Positions 26,586-34,798 are shown, counted from the first letter of the stretch. The stretch: DNA of 38,079 bases from Candidatus Fermentithermobacillaceae bacterium UBA3907 (GCA_002391545.1 DGFF01000051.1:1-38079), one strand, 5' to 3'. The notes: a model not told the origin generated them from the sequence alone. Made by a program: numbers and translations.

Positions 26586-27413
26586 ATGGGGAAAATAGAA
26601 GAGGTTTGCAGAAATTTATACTGCTTAACCTGGCCTTTGGAAGGGTATGGTGTAAGCGTATCGAGCACCTTAATTAAGTTTTCTCATCATGTAGTTATCG
26701 TCGATACCTTTTCAGCACCTCATTATTTACAACCCTTCGTGCAGCTCATTAATGAACTCGAAGTGAGAGATATTTGGGTTGTTTACACACACAGCGACTG
26801 GGATCATTGTTTAGGCACGAGAGCTCTTTGGGATGCAGGTGGCGGATCACCACATATTAATATTGTGTCACATGACCTAACGAGGTCATATCTGAAAACG
26901 CACAACGCTGACGACATCGAAAGTATTAGAGAAGTTCATCCAGAATTGGTGCGCAATGCAGAGGTTTTGCTACCTAGTATAACCTTTCGAGATGGTATGG
27001 TCCTTCATTTTGATGAACCAAATAGCAGATTTAAGGATGGTACATCCTTGGAAATTATTCACGTAGGAGGTCATACAAAAGACTCTATAGCATGCTACAT
27101 ACCTAACTATAGGGTATTGGTAGCTGGCGACCTGGTGGAAGATCCTATACCTATGGTCGGCGAGCCCTCAGAGGTGATCAAGTGGACTGAGTTTTTGGAG
27201 TTTTATGCCAGTTGCACCGACTTGGTTATTCCTTCCCACGGTAGACCTCAGGGACCGGAGATCCTGAAAAGAAACGCAATGTATCTTGAGGAGCTAATGA
27301 ATCTTCCCTTCATTTCTTCAGATGTGGAAACTTGCGACTCTGGTCTTTTACAACCGTATCTTGATACGCATAAGCACAATATCGAAATTGTACGACGATG
27401 GAAAGAGTATTAG
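26586..27413 (+). CDS. Metallo-beta-lactamase-fold hydrolase
   Basis: Metal hydrolase of 275 residues with the alpha-beta-beta-alpha fold. The signature loop reads THSDWDHCLG (His69, Asp71, Asp73, His74), so the usual second histidine of HxHxDH is aspartate. Other ligands are present: His in VGGHTKDS, Asp in LVAGDLVED, and His in IPSHGRP. This altered loop may change the metal at site 1 or the reaction; the substrate is unknown. ATG 26586 is preceded by GGAG at nine bases. It follows purA after 47 bases and is probably co-transcribed with it. Glyoxalase II-like or lactonase-like activity is possible but not shown. Confidence 0.8.
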   Translation: MGKIEEVCRNLYCLTWPLEGYGVSVSSTLIKFSHHVVIVDTFSAPHYLQPFVQLINELEVRDIWVVYTHSDWDHCLGTRALWDAGGGSPHINIVSHDLTRSYLKTHNADDIESIREVHPELVRNAEVLLPSITFRDGMVLHFDEPNSRFKDGTSLEIIHVGGHTKDSIACYIPNYRVLVAGDLVEDPIPMVGEPSEVIKWTEFLEFYASCTDLVIPSHGRPQGPEILKRNAMYLEELMNLPFISSDVETCDSGLLQPYLDTHKHNIEIVRRWKEY

Positions 27414-27652
27414 ACGGTACGGTAACTAATACTGGTTGGAGATAGCAGTCTTCACATTCCTTACACATCTTCTTAGAGAAACTGGCCCCTACTATGACTG
27501 TAAGAACTCCAGGGTTCAGTGGGGTAAGGACCACGAAAGTTTCGAATCGGGAATCGTGTAGGAAAATTAGTTTCGGTGTCGAAGTATATGATGTCTAATA
27601 GTCGGGGCAAGAGATTGAGATTATAGATGTGAACATGGAAGGGGGATCAGCG
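27414..27652. other. Spacer between the MBL-fold and M20 genes
   Basis: About 240 bases with no convincing gene, terminator or promoter. A minus-strand open frame crosses it (27534 leftward, containing a CKECEDC stretch) but runs into the MBL-fold gene and lacks a ribosome binding site. Confidence 0.4.
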
Positions 27653-29068
27653 TTGTCACGAATTGTGGATTTTGTAGATGAAAATGCAGAAGATCTTATA
27701 AAAGTTGCAGACGCGGTATGGGATTATGCTGAACTGGGTTTCCAAGAGTTTAAGTCAATGGGAATACAAGCAGACTATCTTGAGAGCAAAGGTTTTGACG
27801 TTACCAGAAAAGCAGGGGGCATTCCCACGGCTATGGTAGCACAATGGGGAACGGGGGAACCGATTATTGGATTTTTGGGCGAGTATGACGCTCTTTCAGG
27901 TCTGTCACAGGAAGCAATTCCAGTGAGAAAACCTAGAGTGCAGGGCGGACCCGGCCACGGTTGCGGTCATAATCTGCTTGGCACGGCATCTTTAGGAGCG
28001 GCATTGGCTCTCCGAGATGCTCTTTTGAAGGACGGCCTATCTGCTACCATAAGGTATTATGGGTGTCCTGCCGAGGAACTTTTAGCAGGAAAGGTATATA
28101 TGGCCCGTGAGGGTTTATTTGACGATCTGGATGTAGCTATTTCGTGGCATCCGGGCGCTTTAAATTCAGTGAGATTAGGGAAAGGTACTGCCTTAAACTC
28201 TGCCAAATTTCAGTTTTTTGGCAAGACTGCCCATGCTGCTGGGGACCCCCATAACGGTCGCTCCGCATTGGATGCAGTTGAACTTATGAATGTAGGAGCT
28301 AACTATCTACGGGAACATGTTATAAAGGAAGCATCTATTCACTATGTTATTACTTCAGGAGGAGGCCAACCCAACGTAGTGCCTGATTTTGCGGAAGTTT
28401 GGTATTTTGTGAGGGCGCCCAGGCGTGATCAGGTAGACCATATATACGAAAGACTGATAGATGTAGCTCGAGGTGCGGCCCTTATGACAGGGACTACCTT
28501 CGCCATTGATTTTCTCACTGGTTGCTACGAGGTACTTATAAATCAGGCTTTAGCAGATGTTATGTGGGATTGTCTACAAAAGGTAGGACCTCCAGAATTC
28601 GACGAACATGATTTGGAGTTTGCCAGGAAATTGACAGAGACCTTCGATAAGTCTGCAGTTGACGAAATGAAGAAAAGCCCTCAATTTGAAGAACTTTCTG
28701 AATTGAAGGATCAAATCTTGAATGATACCCTCGTTCCGCCTAGAGGCAAAGGAAGATCAGGCGGAGGCTCGACTGATATAGGTGATGTAAGTTGGATAGT
28801 GCCTACCGTGCAGATGTCGGCAGCTTGCTCGCCTATTGGCACTCCTGGCCATTCTTGGCAGAATTGTGCTTCATCTGGCAGCTCTATTGGCCATAAGGGC
28901 ATGCTAGTTGCAGCGAAGACCATGGCTTTATGCGGCTTGGAACTGATCAGAAATCCTGAACTGCTGGATAATGCCTGGGAGGAGTTTAGAAAAGAAACTA
29001 AAGAATCTCCCTACAAGTGTCCATTTCCAGAAGGTAGAGCATTTCCCCTAGATAGGTTTTTCGATTAG
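27653..29068 (+). CDS. M20 family amidohydrolase, AbgB-like (p-aminobenzoyl-glutamate hydrolase subunit B type)
   Basis: Zinc or manganese hydrolase of 471 residues in the M20D group. Metal-site landmarks are GHGCGHNLLGTASLGAA (Cys/His ligands), CPAEELLAGKVYMAREG (Glu pair), ISWHPGALN, and the dimerisation domain beginning FFGKTAHAAGDPHNGRSALDA. The C-terminal GGGSTDIGDVSW and GTPGHSWQ match AbgB of E. coli, which cleaves p-aminobenzoyl-glutamate. No AbgA partner is beside it, so a role on other N-acyl amino acids is equally likely. TTG 27653 was chosen because GGAAGGGGG lies seven bases upstream; GTG 27629 and ATG 27635 lack a site. Its end overlaps the convergent ogt by 21 bases. Confidence 0.88.
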   Translation: MSRIVDFVDENAEDLIKVADAVWDYAELGFQEFKSMGIQADYLESKGFDVTRKAGGIPTAMVAQWGTGEPIIGFLGEYDALSGLSQEAIPVRKPRVQGGPGHGCGHNLLGTASLGAALALRDALLKDGLSATIRYYGCPAEELLAGKVYMAREGLFDDLDVAISWHPGALNSVRLGKGTALNSAKFQFFGKTAHAAGDPHNGRSALDAVELMNVGANYLREHVIKEASIHYVITSGGGQPNVVPDFAEVWYFVRAPRRDQVDHIYERLIDVARGAALMTGTTFAIDFLTGCYEVLINQALADVMWDCLQKVGPPEFDEHDLEFARKLTETFDKSAVDEMKKSPQFEELSELKDQILNDTLVPPRGKGRSGGGSTDIGDVSWIVPTVQMSAACSPIGTPGHSWQNCASSGSSIGHKGMLVAAKTMALCGLELIRNPELLDNAWEEFRKETKESPYKCPFPEGRAFPLDRFFD

Positions 29069-29572
29069 CAAGTTGTTTGAAGGCGGAGGCGAACCCTTTG
29101 CTTCTAAGGCCAAAAGATATTCTTTGGCGAGTTGGCCTCCGCCGTAGCCTCCTATGCCGTTCCGGGATACTACTCTATGGCAAGGTACGATTATTGCTAC
29201 AGGATTGGCTGAACAAGCATTGCCTACAGCTCGCGCTGCTTTAGGATTGCCTATGGCGGTTGCGATCTGGCTGTAAGTTCTTGTTTGTCCGTAAGGTATG
29301 TTAATTATTTCGTTCCACACTTTCTGCTGAAACTCACCTCCAGAAAGGGAAAACGGCACATTAAATGCGTAGAGATCTCCAGAAAAGTACTGGTTAAGCT
29401 CACGCTCAGCTGAATCGATTACGCATCGTTCCTGGTCCAAGTAACCTTCATCAGCCTGAATAAAGCAGGTGTATTCATTTGACTGTTGAGCAAATCCAAC
29501 CTGTGTGATACGGCCTTTTCTGCAAGTAATGCTTAAAGGCCCTATTGGACTGCTTATTCTTTTTGTTATCAT
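29048..29572 (-). CDS. ogt: Methylated-DNA--[protein]-cysteine S-methyltransferase
   Basis: Suicide DNA repair protein that moves alkyl groups from O6-alkylguanine to its own cysteine. The 174-residue protein has the N-terminal ribonuclease-like domain and the C-terminal DNA-binding domain with FQQKVWNEIINIPYGQTRTYSQIA, the helix-turn-helix RAVGNACSANP (Arg114, the base-flipping finger) and the active site VPCHRVV (Cys131). The ATG overlaps the stop of the flavoprotein gene (ATGA), so it is translated in coupling as the third gene of nagB-isf-ogt. Its 3' end overlaps the convergent M20 gene. Confidence 0.95.
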   Translation of the reverse strand: MITKRISSPIGPLSITCRKGRITQVGFAQQSNEYTCFIQADEGYLDQERCVIDSAERELNQYFSGDLYAFNVPFSLSGGEFQQKVWNEIINIPYGQTRTYSQIATAIGNPKAARAVGNACSANPVAIIVPCHRVVSRNGIGGYGGGQLAKEYLLALEAKGSPPPSNNLLIEKPI

Positions 29573-30135
29573 GGCTCAATTAACCATTTGCCGATTCTTT
29601 GGACTTCTTCGAAGATACTTTTGTCGAAATGGGGAAATGGTGCCGATGCTGGCAGGTTGCACGCTCTCACTACTTGAGTCTCCAAGCCCCTGCGGGTGAA
29701 GAAAGATTTAAGCTGCGCAGGTACGTCAGCGTGGGATTCTTCCGATGCGCCTTGAGTTATAGCGACTATAGCTTTTTTACCAGGGGGTATGCGCTTCTCC
29801 TTGTTGGGACCTGTAAAGCCGTACATTCGATCAAGAAGAAGTTTGAGTTGGCCGCTTACGTGTCCCATGTAAATTGGAGTGCCAATTACCCACACTTGGC
29901 AAGCTACCATAACGTCCAAAACGAAAGACAGGGCGTCTTTCCGGACGCATCCGGGCACGTCTGAAGTTTTGCACGTAAGGCATGATTGGCACCCAGCGTA
30001 CGTCATGTCATTTAAGTTGCACCACATTACATCTAAATCAGAATTGTGGATTTTGGCTTCATCAATTATTAGGTTCATAAGGGTTGCTGTGTTTCTGTTG
30101 GGCCGTGGACTACCATTGATCGCTAATAGTTTCAT
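29569..30135 (-). CDS. Iron-sulfur flavoprotein / NADPH-dependent FMN reductase family protein
   Basis: Flavodoxin-fold protein of 188 residues. The FMN phosphate loop is at the N-terminus (INGSPRPNRNTATLM), the second flavin loop is GTPIYMGHVSGQLKLLLDR, and a compact cysteine cluster lies at Cys49, Cys52, Cys55 and Cys63 (GCQSCLTCK...GC), as in the archaeal and clostridial Isf proteins that hold a 4Fe-4S cluster. It probably moves electrons between ferredoxin-like donors and small acceptors (oxygen or peroxide detoxification in Isf relatives). GGAGG precedes the ATG, which overlaps the nagB stop (ATGA). Downstream ogt overlaps in the same way. Confidence 0.87.
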   Translation of the reverse strand: MKLLAINGSPRPNRNTATLMNLIIDEAKIHNSDLDVMWCNLNDMTYAGCQSCLTCKTSDVPGCVRKDALSFVLDVMVACQVWVIGTPIYMGHVSGQLKLLLDRMYGFTGPNKEKRIPPGKKAIVAITQGASEESHADVPAQLKSFFTRRGLETQVVRACNLPASAPFPHFDKSIFEEVQRIGKWLIEP

Positions 30136-30929
30136 TTATTCTTACCTCCATAAAGTAAAGAAACTTTATCTTTTTGACAAGATCTCATTCTTGATTTATC
30201 CAAAAGGGAAGCTGCGTCTTTGTCTAGGACGAACGTGACTTCTGGGTGAAGCTGCAAGACCGATGCAGGTACATGCGGAGTTACCGGACCTTCTACAGAT
30301 TCTTTAACCGCTCTCTTCTTTTCATCTCCGCTTGCCAGTAGCATTATGCTACGAGAACGCATTATGGTTCCGATACCCATGGTTAGGGCGTACTTAGGTA
30401 CCTGAGAGATAGATTGGAAGAACCTGGCATTTGCTTCTATAGTACTTTGTTCCAGACTTACCTTGTGAGTTACTGGAGAGAAAAATGGACCTGGTTCGTT
30501 AAAAGCTATGTGACCATTTCGTCCTAAGCCTAGTATTACTAAGTCAATACCTCCTGAGCGCGTTATTTTTTCTTCGTAGTCTCTGCATTCTTGTTCAAGA
30601 TCAGGTGCATTACCGTCTAGAATGTGGATGTTATCGGGGTCTATATCTATATGGTTGAAGAAGTTCTCGTACATGTAACGATGGTAACTGTTTTGATTAT
30701 CTGGATTTATACCCACATACTCGTCAAGGTTGAAAGTGATGACGTCTCGAAAAGAGATGAGGCCTTGCTTGTGCATTTTGATCAATTCTTGGTACATTCC
30801 CAAGGGGGTACTGCCTGTTGGAAGTCCCAAAACTGCCTTGGTCTTTTTATCGACGAGGTGAGCCACTTTTGAAGCTGCGAACTTACTCATTTCCCCATAG
30901 TTATCTGTCACTACGATATTTATTGGCAT
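30132..30929 (-). CDS. nagB: Glucosamine-6-phosphate deaminase
   Basis: Converts glucosamine 6-phosphate to fructose 6-phosphate and ammonia. The 265-residue protein shows LGLPTGSTPLGMY (phosphate loop), FNLDEYVG (Asp69), GRNGHIAFNEPG (His140, Glu145) and the allosteric-site region near the end; this family branch normally has Asn where E. coli has Asp141. ATG 30929 is preceded by AAGAAGG at nine bases; upstream in-frame starts add non-family residues. It leads a coupled three-gene unit with a flavoprotein and ogt. No nagA or sugar transporter is adjacent. Control by a GntR-type regulator is possible (see the inverted repeat upstream), but not shown. Confidence 0.95.
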   Translation of the reverse strand: MPINIVVTDNYGEMSKFAASKVAHLVDKKTKAVLGLPTGSTPLGMYQELIKMHKQGLISFRDVITFNLDEYVGINPDNQNSYHRYMYENFFNHIDIDPDNIHILDGNAPDLEQECRDYEEKITRSGGIDLVILGLGRNGHIAFNEPGPFFSPVTHKVSLEQSTIEANARFFQSISQVPKYALTMGIGTIMRSRSIMLLASGDEKKRAVKESVEGPVTPHVPASVLQLHPEVTFVLDKDAASLLDKSRMRSCQKDKVSLLYGGKNK

Positions 30930-30970
30930 GTAGCTCATCCTTCTTTCGTAAAACGTTAGCAAAAGCACTG

Positions 30971-30993
30971 GCATATCAGATTCACGCATATGC
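30971..30993. promoter_or_regulatory. Inverted repeat upstream of nagB
   Basis: GCATAT (30971-30976) and ATATGC (30988-30993), 11 bases apart, 40-65 bases before the nagB start. It could be a regulator site; no promoter could be placed with confidence. Confidence 0.25.
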
Positions 30994-31092
30994 TAAATTC
31001 GATGCGGCCCATAGAATTTCCTTGTTCATTTTCTGTGTACTAGTGTAGCAGTTTGATCTAGATTCGTTTGAGGTATTTGGAAGGAAAAACTG

Positions 31093-31113
31093 CGTAATGT
31101 ACAGAACGTTACG
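31093..31113. promoter_or_regulatory. Imperfect palindrome upstream of the BrxF-like gene
   Basis: CGTAATGT and ACGTTACG arms (one G-T pair) around a five-base loop, about 100 bases before the proposed start. It may be an operator or a hairpin in the leader. Confidence 0.3.
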
Positions 31114-31212
31114 TTAGGATAAGATTCTCCTATGGAATGCGCAGGTTTAGTACCTGAGTGTGAAAAGGCGTATAGAAACTGGCAATGCTTCATCAATAAG
31201 GGGGTGGATAAA

Positions 31213-31701
31213 TTGAGCGTTCAAGTTGTTGACGCAGTAATTGAGAAGATGAACGAAGTAAAGGAAAAAGATTGTAGATTGATTATGTTGATTGGTCCTC
31301 GAGGTAGTGGTAAGACCAGGGTGCTCAAAGAAGTCGAAAGGCTTACTGGAGCACCTAGGGTTAACGTAACGCTGGAACTAAGTCGAAGGTTGTTGAATAT
31401 TGATTCTGAAGACAGGCCTCTTAAAGCCGGAGAGGTTTTCAAAGATATGCTTGCCGATCTTCGCATGGAAGATGGGACTTTTTTAGAGGCGGTTCTCCTC
31501 GATGATATAGAAGCCCTTTTTGAGCCCTATCTTGAACTTGATGCCATACAAGTGCTTAGGGAGGTTTCCCGAAATAAGACTGTTGTGGCAGCGTGCACCG
31601 GGAAAGTTGAAGAAGACTCTTTGCTGTGTTTCGATCCAAAGGGAAACAGGTATCTGGAGTTTCCTTTGGAAGATCTAGTTATTGTGCAAATTGCCACGTG
31701 A
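31213..31701 (+). CDS. BrxF-like P-loop ATPase, orphan (no BREX genes adjacent)
   Basis: Small P-loop protein of 162 residues. Walker A is GPRGSGKT (residues 28-35), Walker B is AVLLDDIEALF (Asp97, Asp98). Between and after them are stretches I recognise from BrxF proteins of type 3 BREX phage-defence systems: VNVTLELSRRLLNI, RPLKAGEVFKDML, LDAIQVLREVSRNKTVVAACTG. The length also matches BrxF. TTG 31213 is preceded by GGGGGTGG; an upstream ATG (31132, adding 27 residues) has no good site. No brxC, pglX, pglZ or brxH gene lies in the window, so the gene stands alone between nagB and the diguanylate cyclase genes. Function outside BREX is unknown; generic AAA-like ATPase is the fallback call. 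Confidence 0.65.
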   Translation: MSVQVVDAVIEKMNEVKEKDCRLIMLIGPRGSGKTRVLKEVERLTGAPRVNVTLELSRRLLNIDSEDRPLKAGEVFKDMLADLRMEDGTFLEAVLLDDIEALFEPYLELDAIQVLREVSRNKTVVAACTGKVEEDSLLCFDPKGNRYLEFPLEDLVIVQIAT

Positions 31702-31741
31702 ATTAGATGGGGTAAGACGGCATTCGTTGGAATAGGCGAGT

Positions 31742-31758
31742 CTGCGGTGCTGCCGCAG
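31742..31758. other. Hairpin between the convergent BrxF-like and diguanylate cyclase genes
   Basis: Stem CTGCGG/CCGCAG with a five-base loop in the 97-base convergent gap. There is no T-run on either side, so it is at best a weak terminator. Confidence 0.35.
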
Positions 31759-31798
31759 GTTGCTTATTAGGTTGCTTATGATGAAGGTTTTATACTTA

Positions 31799-33085
31799 TC
31801 ACAGTTGCGTAGCAGTGCGCACAAGATTACCGCCTTGTTTTTTGGCCAAATACATGGCTTTATCTGCCGTTCTTATAACATCAAAACCTGTATCGCCATG
31901 GGCAGGCCACGTAGCTACTCCTAGGCTCATGCCGAATTTTATCTGTTCGCCCTCATAGATGAAAGGATTATTTCTTAGGGATTCTAGGATTCGATGGGCT
32001 ACGGCTAGTGCTTCGTAGATATCTGTAGCTGGGCAAGAGATTACGAACTCGTCGCCCCCGTATCGGACAACCGAATCTGAACCTCGGGTGTTTTCTTTGA
32101 GGATCTGGGCTACATGTATCAGCAAGAGGTCTCCTACTAAATGCCCGTAGGTATCGTTTATGGTTTTCAAACCGTCAATGTCTGCGAAAATAAATGAGCA
32201 CGGCTTTCTTTTTTTCGCTATTGACTCAAAGTCTGTTTCCAGCCAAGTTTCTAGGTGGCGGAGGTTGTAAAGTCCTGTGAGTTGGTCGGTTTGGGCTTCT
32301 TTTGTTCTTACTACCAACTCTTTCTCAAATATGGTTTGAAGCCTAAGGGACATTACTCCTACTAGCATGATTATTGGTGCCAAATAATCTAGGTAAGATG
32401 AGATAAGCATTGACACGACGCATAGGAACATTTCCAATCCAAAAGAAGATCTTCTCTCATAGTAGAACATGTCTACAAACGTTTTACTAAAAGGTTTCTT
32501 GTTATCGATCGATATAGGTACGGCTACCAGAAGAATATTTATAGTGTCGTGGATAAGAATCATTGTAATTATGGGGATAATATCATATGGGTTTGCAGGG
32601 ACTCCTACTTGCCATCCTGTTTTGACCCCGACAAAGTCAGCCGCTATCAGGCATAAAGCAAACTGACCCGCGTTGAACAGACAGTTCAAAAGGCCGTGTT
32701 TGCGCGTAAAGAAATGGAGTAAGAAAGAAGGCATAATTGTGATTAGGGCAGTAGGCAAACCGTAGCGAAAAAGAGCCCCCAACACGATGGGGTTGCCCGG
32801 GCTAATGCGAACCCCCGAAGGCATGACCACTTCTATGTGGGATGAGATAAGGCCAAGGATGGCAAAGATTAAAGTGGCGGTAGGATTGGGAATTGGTCCT
32901 GTAAGGATATGCATAACGCCCAGTGGGATGCCGATTGCCGCGCAAAGCGCCAGAGAAATGGCAAAAGGCCATACTTCGCGCCCTTCTAGGCGCGTTCGTA
33001 TTAGCCGAAATGTGTTTTTGGTTCCTTGTCCCGACCCATTGTCCGGCTTGAATACTGAACTAACTTTGCTCCACTTGTTCTCCAA
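31799..33085 (-). CDS. Membrane-bound diguanylate cyclase (GGDEF), paralog 1
   Basis: Makes cyclic di-GMP from two GTP. The 428-residue protein has an N-terminal domain of about six to eight membrane helices (LALCAAIGIPLGV, LIFAILGLISSH, KHGLLNCLFNAGQFALCL, IIPIITMILIHDTINILL) and a C-terminal GGDEF domain from about residue 260. The active site RYGGDEF is intact and an RxxD inhibitory site (RGSD) lies five residues before it, so product inhibition is expected. TTG 33085 has AAGGGG at about eight bases; the farther TTG at 33115 lacks a site. Its paralog lies directly upstream on the same strand. No EAL or HD-GYP phosphodiesterase is in the window. The signal sensed by the membrane part is unknown. 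Confidence 0.9.
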   Translation of the reverse strand: MENKWSKVSSVFKPDNGSGQGTKNTFRLIRTRLEGREVWPFAISLALCAAIGIPLGVMHILTGPIPNPTATLIFAILGLISSHIEVVMPSGVRISPGNPIVLGALFRYGLPTALITIMPSFLLHFFTRKHGLLNCLFNAGQFALCLIAADFVGVKTGWQVGVPANPYDIIPIITMILIHDTINILLVAVPISIDNKKPFSKTFVDMFYYERRSSFGLEMFLCVVSMLISSYLDYLAPIIMLVGVMSLRLQTIFEKELVVRTKEAQTDQLTGLYNLRHLETWLETDFESIAKKRKPCSFIFADIDGLKTINDTYGHLVGDLLLIHVAQILKENTRGSDSVVRYGGDEFVISCPATDIYEALAVAHRILESLRNNPFIYEGEQIKFGMSLGVATWPAHGDTGFDVIRTADKAMYLAKKQGGNLVRTATQL

Positions 33086-33105
33086 CTGCCTACCCCTTCT
33101 TGGAC

Positions 33106-33142
33106 GCTGGTTCAATTAAAGGGACTGAACGCGCAAACCAGC
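33106..33142 (-). other. Inverted repeat in the leader of diguanylate cyclase paralog 1
   Basis: GCTGGTT and AACCAGC (33106-33112 and 33136-33142) enclose 23 bases just upstream of the ribosome binding site. A regulatory hairpin is possible. Confidence 0.35.
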
Positions 33143-33232
33143 AAAATCTTTCCTTTATTGCCTCTATCGTATATGTGCAAGTAATATTTAATACCCTATA
33201 CGAACAATTTACATACATAAGACGGGTGCAAT

Positions 33233-34531
33233 CTAGAGATCTCCGGCAGTGCGTATCTGGTTACCTCCGTGTTTTTTCGCTAGATACATGGCCTTATCTG
33301 CTGCGCGAATTACATCGAACGCAGTTTCGCCATTTTCGGGCCAAGTTGCTATCCCTAGGCTGAGCCCAAATCCGATCTCCTGTCCGTCATAGAAGAAAGG
33401 AGTGCTTTTGATAGAATCGAGAATGCGGTTAGCTACGGACAGGGCCTGTACAGTATTGGTGTCGGGGCAAGGGATCACAAATTCGTCTCCGCCATAACGA
33501 GTTACGCAATCCTTGCTCCTAGTGGTAGATTTAATAATCTGGGCGATGTGTATAAGCAATTGGTCTCCTGCTTGATGGCCGTACGTATCGTTGATTATTT
33601 TCAAGCCATCTACGTCGGCGAAAATAAAGGCACAGTTTTTACGGTTTTTCGCTACATTCATGAATTCATTTTCCAACCACTTTTCCAGATATCGAAGGTT
33701 GTAGACTCCGGTGAGCTGGTCAGTTTGTGCTTCATACGTTTTTGTCACGAGCTCTCTTTCAAATATGTTCTGGAGCCTTAAGGTCATCACGCCCAACAAC
33801 ATTATTATTCCTGCAGTATATCCAAGATAAGGTGTAATAATCATAGATACTACCGAGAGAAAAGTTTCAAACGCAAAAGAAGATCTCCTTTCTTGGTAGA
33901 ACATTTCAACAAAAACCTTTTGAAATGGTTCCTTAGTGTTAATTGACCTGGCTATAGCTACTAGAAATATATTTGCGATGTCAAATGCGCTGATCATAAG
34001 GATTATAGGGAGGAGATGAATCTCTTTTGGAAGGACTCCAGGTGTCCAACCTGTAAGCAGTCCAACGGCTCTAGCTGCATACAGAGATAATGTAAATTGT
34101 CCTGCATTGAACAGGCAATTCAAAAGTCCATGTTTCCACGTAAAGAAATGTAAGAAAAAGGAAGGAACGATTGTGATCAATCCAGTGGGTAAGCCGTATG
34201 CGAAAAGCGCCCCCATCATGATAGGGCTGCCTGGTGTGATGTGGATATCTGATGGCATGATTACAGGAAGGTGATATGAAATAAGGCCAAGTACTGCAAA
34301 TATAGTAACAGTTAGGGGATCTGGCATCGGTTCTGTGGTTAGTGCTTTTACGAATAGAGGTATACCAACAGCGGCACCTATAAGGAAATATATGGCAAGT
34401 GGCAAGACCTCACGGCCTTTCAAACGAGTCCTGATCAAGCTATATCTGGGTTTAGTATCCAGATTTTCCTGGGCGCGCTTTTCGTCTATGTTAGTTGTTG
34501 TAACTGGTTCGTGAGGAGGATCTTTTCCCAA
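33233..34531 (-). CDS. Membrane-bound diguanylate cyclase (GGDEF), paralog 2
   Basis: Paralog of the next gene downstream, 432 residues, same architecture: charged N-terminus, multi-helix membrane domain (IYFLIGAAVGIPLFVKAL, VTIFAVLGLISYHL, KHGLLNCLFNAGQFTLSL) and GGDEF domain. Active site RYGGDEF is intact with inhibitory RxxD (RSKD) five residues before. The two proteins align over their full length without gaps of note, including the membrane part, so this is a whole-gene duplication. TTG 34531 has AGAAGGGG eight bases upstream, like the paralog. A promoter lies about 230 bases upstream. Both genes probably share one transcript. Confidence 0.9.
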   Translation of the reverse strand: MGKDPPHEPVTTTNIDEKRAQENLDTKPRYSLIRTRLKGREVLPLAIYFLIGAAVGIPLFVKALTTEPMPDPLTVTIFAVLGLISYHLPVIMPSDIHITPGSPIMMGALFAYGLPTGLITIVPSFFLHFFTWKHGLLNCLFNAGQFTLSLYAARAVGLLTGWTPGVLPKEIHLLPIILMISAFDIANIFLVAIARSINTKEPFQKVFVEMFYQERRSSFAFETFLSVVSMIITPYLGYTAGIIMLLGVMTLRLQNIFERELVTKTYEAQTDQLTGVYNLRYLEKWLENEFMNVAKNRKNCAFIFADVDGLKIINDTYGHQAGDQLLIHIAQIIKSTTRSKDCVTRYGGDEFVIPCPDTNTVQALSVANRILDSIKSTPFFYDGQEIGFGLSLGIATWPENGETAFDVIRAADKAMYLAKKHGGNQIRTAGDL

Positions 34532-34769
34532 GGCTAAAACCCCTTCTCATATGGTACCTAGAGGTGTAACTTTTCCTATTTGTCGTGTTGCTGTAATTAT
34601 TAAAGCTCGCTGTTGATTGCACAGATCCGTTTGTATGAGACATGGTTCTCCCAAGATATGCTGCGTTGCTATAGGCGATAGGTCATTTGATAGAACATGT
34701 GCTGCAAATAATCTAAAGAAATTAGAAAGAGTAACACTACATATTTCGTTGATAGTACTTTCTATAAGA

Positions 34770-34798
34770 ATTATCGTATGGAATGGGACAATGTTCAA
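34770..34798 (-). promoter_or_regulatory. Predicted promoter of the diguanylate cyclase pair
   Basis: Minus-strand TTGAAC (34798-34793) and GATAAT (34775-34770) with a 17-base spacer. The leader to the TTG start would be about 230 bases. Confidence 0.5.

Noticed and set aside
27310..27534. Minus-strand frame with a CKECEDC stretch
   Set aside because: Half of it is the reverse of the MBL-fold gene, there is no ribosome binding site, and a four-cysteine stretch alone is weak evidence.
31132..31212. 27-residue N-terminal extension of the BrxF-like protein
   Set aside because: The upstream ATG has no good ribosome binding site, while the TTG at 31213 has GGGGGTGG and gives the family length.
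34547..34798. 83-codon minus-strand open frame upstream of the diguanylate cyclases
   Set aside because: Its TTG start is the predicted -35 box, there is no ribosome binding site, and the product shows no recognisable motif.
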